NCBI GenBank assembly: GCA_016716665.1
Contig: JADJVH010000012.1
Location: 73,237 to 137,236, forward strand
Origin: Candidatus Opimibacter iunctus
GTDB lineage: Bacteria; Bacteroidota; Bacteroidia; Chitinophagales; Saprospiraceae
Direction of reading: 5' to 3'
DNA length: 64,000 nucleotides
This document shows, piece by piece, positions 62,851 through 64,000 of the stretch (within the stretch, counting starts at the first letter, position 1; each line of letters begins with the position of its first letter). The notes under the pieces were generated by a model. The model was not told the DNA's origin and did no database searches. It saw only the letters and a program-made list of their open reading frames with translations. A program made the position numbers and the translations under genes.

Positions 62851-64000
62851 TCAAACTTCACGCTTCTCTAAAAATATAACCCCCGGTCCACACCCACTAA
62901 ATCCATCTAAGGATGAATTCACATCACACTTGTAGAATACATTTTTCACCAATAGCATTTCGAGGACGATCTTGTTTGACCGGCAAATCATCATAACCAT
63001 TGATAAATAAACGAGACGAAACCGGATTTGGAAATATGCGTATCTCCTGACTTGTTTCGTCGATCTGAATGCCCGTAAGCGCAATATCCGCACACATGCT
63101 GATGCATCAATACAGTCTCCCGCGCCATTGACCAGGTATAGGTTCCGGGAAAACGTGACCATCAGGCATCATTGCTTTCACCCGGTAGTGGTTCAAAATT
63201 ATTTTCTGCAAACCAGCCAATAAATACAACAACGGAAGAACCACTGATCAACATAACACCGTCCACGATAAGCTCGAAGCAACCGGGTTGATCGCCAGGA
63301 GCTCACCGCAACAACGCCGGAGCATGATGCCTCTTCACCATGTAAGCGAACCGAACAAGTCCAACGTCCATGTGCAGTGAGCACGTTTCCATTAATGCTG
63401 CCTTCACCGGCCAGGATTGTAAATGTTCCGCCGGGAGGAATCGCGGCAAGCTGGATCGAAGTACCACTGCAAATGACCGGATCGGCCAGGGTAATTTCCG
63501 GTACTAGAATCGCGAGGATATGATGAGTGTATCCGTCTCCAACAGGCAACCGTTCATTATTCTCAAATTGTCCCGTCAACGTCAGCAAACCCTATGTCGG
63601 TGGATGTCAACAGATAGACCATTCAATATTCCGGGCTCCGTAAAGCAAAGTCAATTGACTTAGGTCCGGGATGACGTCCTGATCAAATTTTCTTCCCGGA
63701 TACAGATATTTTCGAGACTATCTGTTTCGAATTCAACGTTTGGTTTCTTCCTTGGAAGGAATTTGGCTTGGGTAATTTCCCATAGCAACCTTCTTTCATT
63801 AATCAAATACAGAAACCTAATCAATCCTTCACCTGTCGATGTCAACACTGAATTGCCGATCGCATCAGGTCCGCCAATCATCCAAAAGATACCGCCTCCA
63901 GGTGTGGCGGATAAAGGCCTGAACTGCCACCGCAAATAACCGATGTGTCCATGGGCAAGTGGAGTTGAGAAATAGCTCCATACTGAAAAACAGTTCCTGT
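62851..64000 (-). pseudogene. Remains of a large T9SS surface protein (extends beyond the window)
   Basis: Fragments of one protein are spread over different frames on the minus strand. From upstream to downstream: LSATPGGGIFWMIGGPDAIGN and TSTGEGLIRFLYLIN (63660-63935), SGTSIQLAAIPPGGTFTILAGEG and SINGNVLTAHG (63199-63588), both Ig-like adhesin repeats, then EIRIFPNPVSSRLFINGYDDL near 63010-63060, the start of a T9SS domain. Breaks are too frequent for an active gene as read. True decay and poor sequence at a contig end are both possible. Confidence 0.6.

Noticed and set aside
1..64000. tRNA, rRNA or CRISPR genes
   Set aside because: None was recognised by eye. A tRNAscan or covariance search would be needed to exclude small RNAs fully.

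Overview
The window looks like a chromosome segment from a Bacteroidota bacterium, probably close to Saprospiraceae. The evidence is a set of secreted proteins ending in T9SS type A sorting domains (the IYPNP...PGVY pattern), a SusC/SusD pair with PKD-containing lipoproteins, an OmpA protein with thrombospondin-3 repeats, a FISUMP-domain protein, a DUF3667 protein and TPR-type histidine kinases. No rRNA, tRNA, phage or CRISPR array was seen. The lineage is inferred from protein families only.

Layout. 1-10 kb: the end of a probable thrS, a T9SS protein, a LuxR-type response regulator with its kinase, a beta-helix T9SS protein and a YadA-like/S74 surface protein. 9.6-20 kb: a higBA toxin-antitoxin pair with a perfect operator, a 1910-residue sortilin/BNR T9SS protein, small enzymes, a REP hairpin cluster beside a broken IS200-like transposase, and an AAA+ protein with a duplicated N-terminal domain. 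20-34.9 kb: methyltransferase and atypical pyruvate kinase, an arsR-arsM arsenic unit with two matching operators, hydrolases, a GH71/99-like T9SS enzyme, OmpA and a cyanophycinase-like T9SS protein. 34.9-42 kb: a four-gene minus-strand operon for SusC, SusD and two PKD plus YWTD-propeller lipoproteins. 43-50 kb: HEPN-like protein, GltD-like Fe-S oxidoreductase, pyruvate:ferredoxin oxidoreductase and a dihydroorotate-dehydrogenase-like protein, a probable redox operon. 50-64 kb: sparse genes (a HipA-like kinase with DUF3037, a beta-barrel protein, a hydrolase, an AraC regulator, a decayed kinase and decayed surface proteins) among long repeat-rich spacers.

The most unusual content is non-coding. 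Five copies of a roughly 250-bp element share four helices whose two strands change together between copies, so base pairing is preserved while the sequence differs. This is strong internal evidence for a structured nucleic acid. A second element of about 43-45 bp has inserted into three other repeat families, and one insertion can be compared with an empty site in the same window. Purine-rich tracts, C-rich hairpins and REP-like doublets fill the rest.

Several genes carry single-base indels, mostly in homopolymers, and two carry single in-frame stops. With a run of homopolymer junk near 54.9-55.03 kb, this suggests that part of the apparent decay, especially after 54.9 kb, may be consensus or assembly error. 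Both explanations are kept open below.
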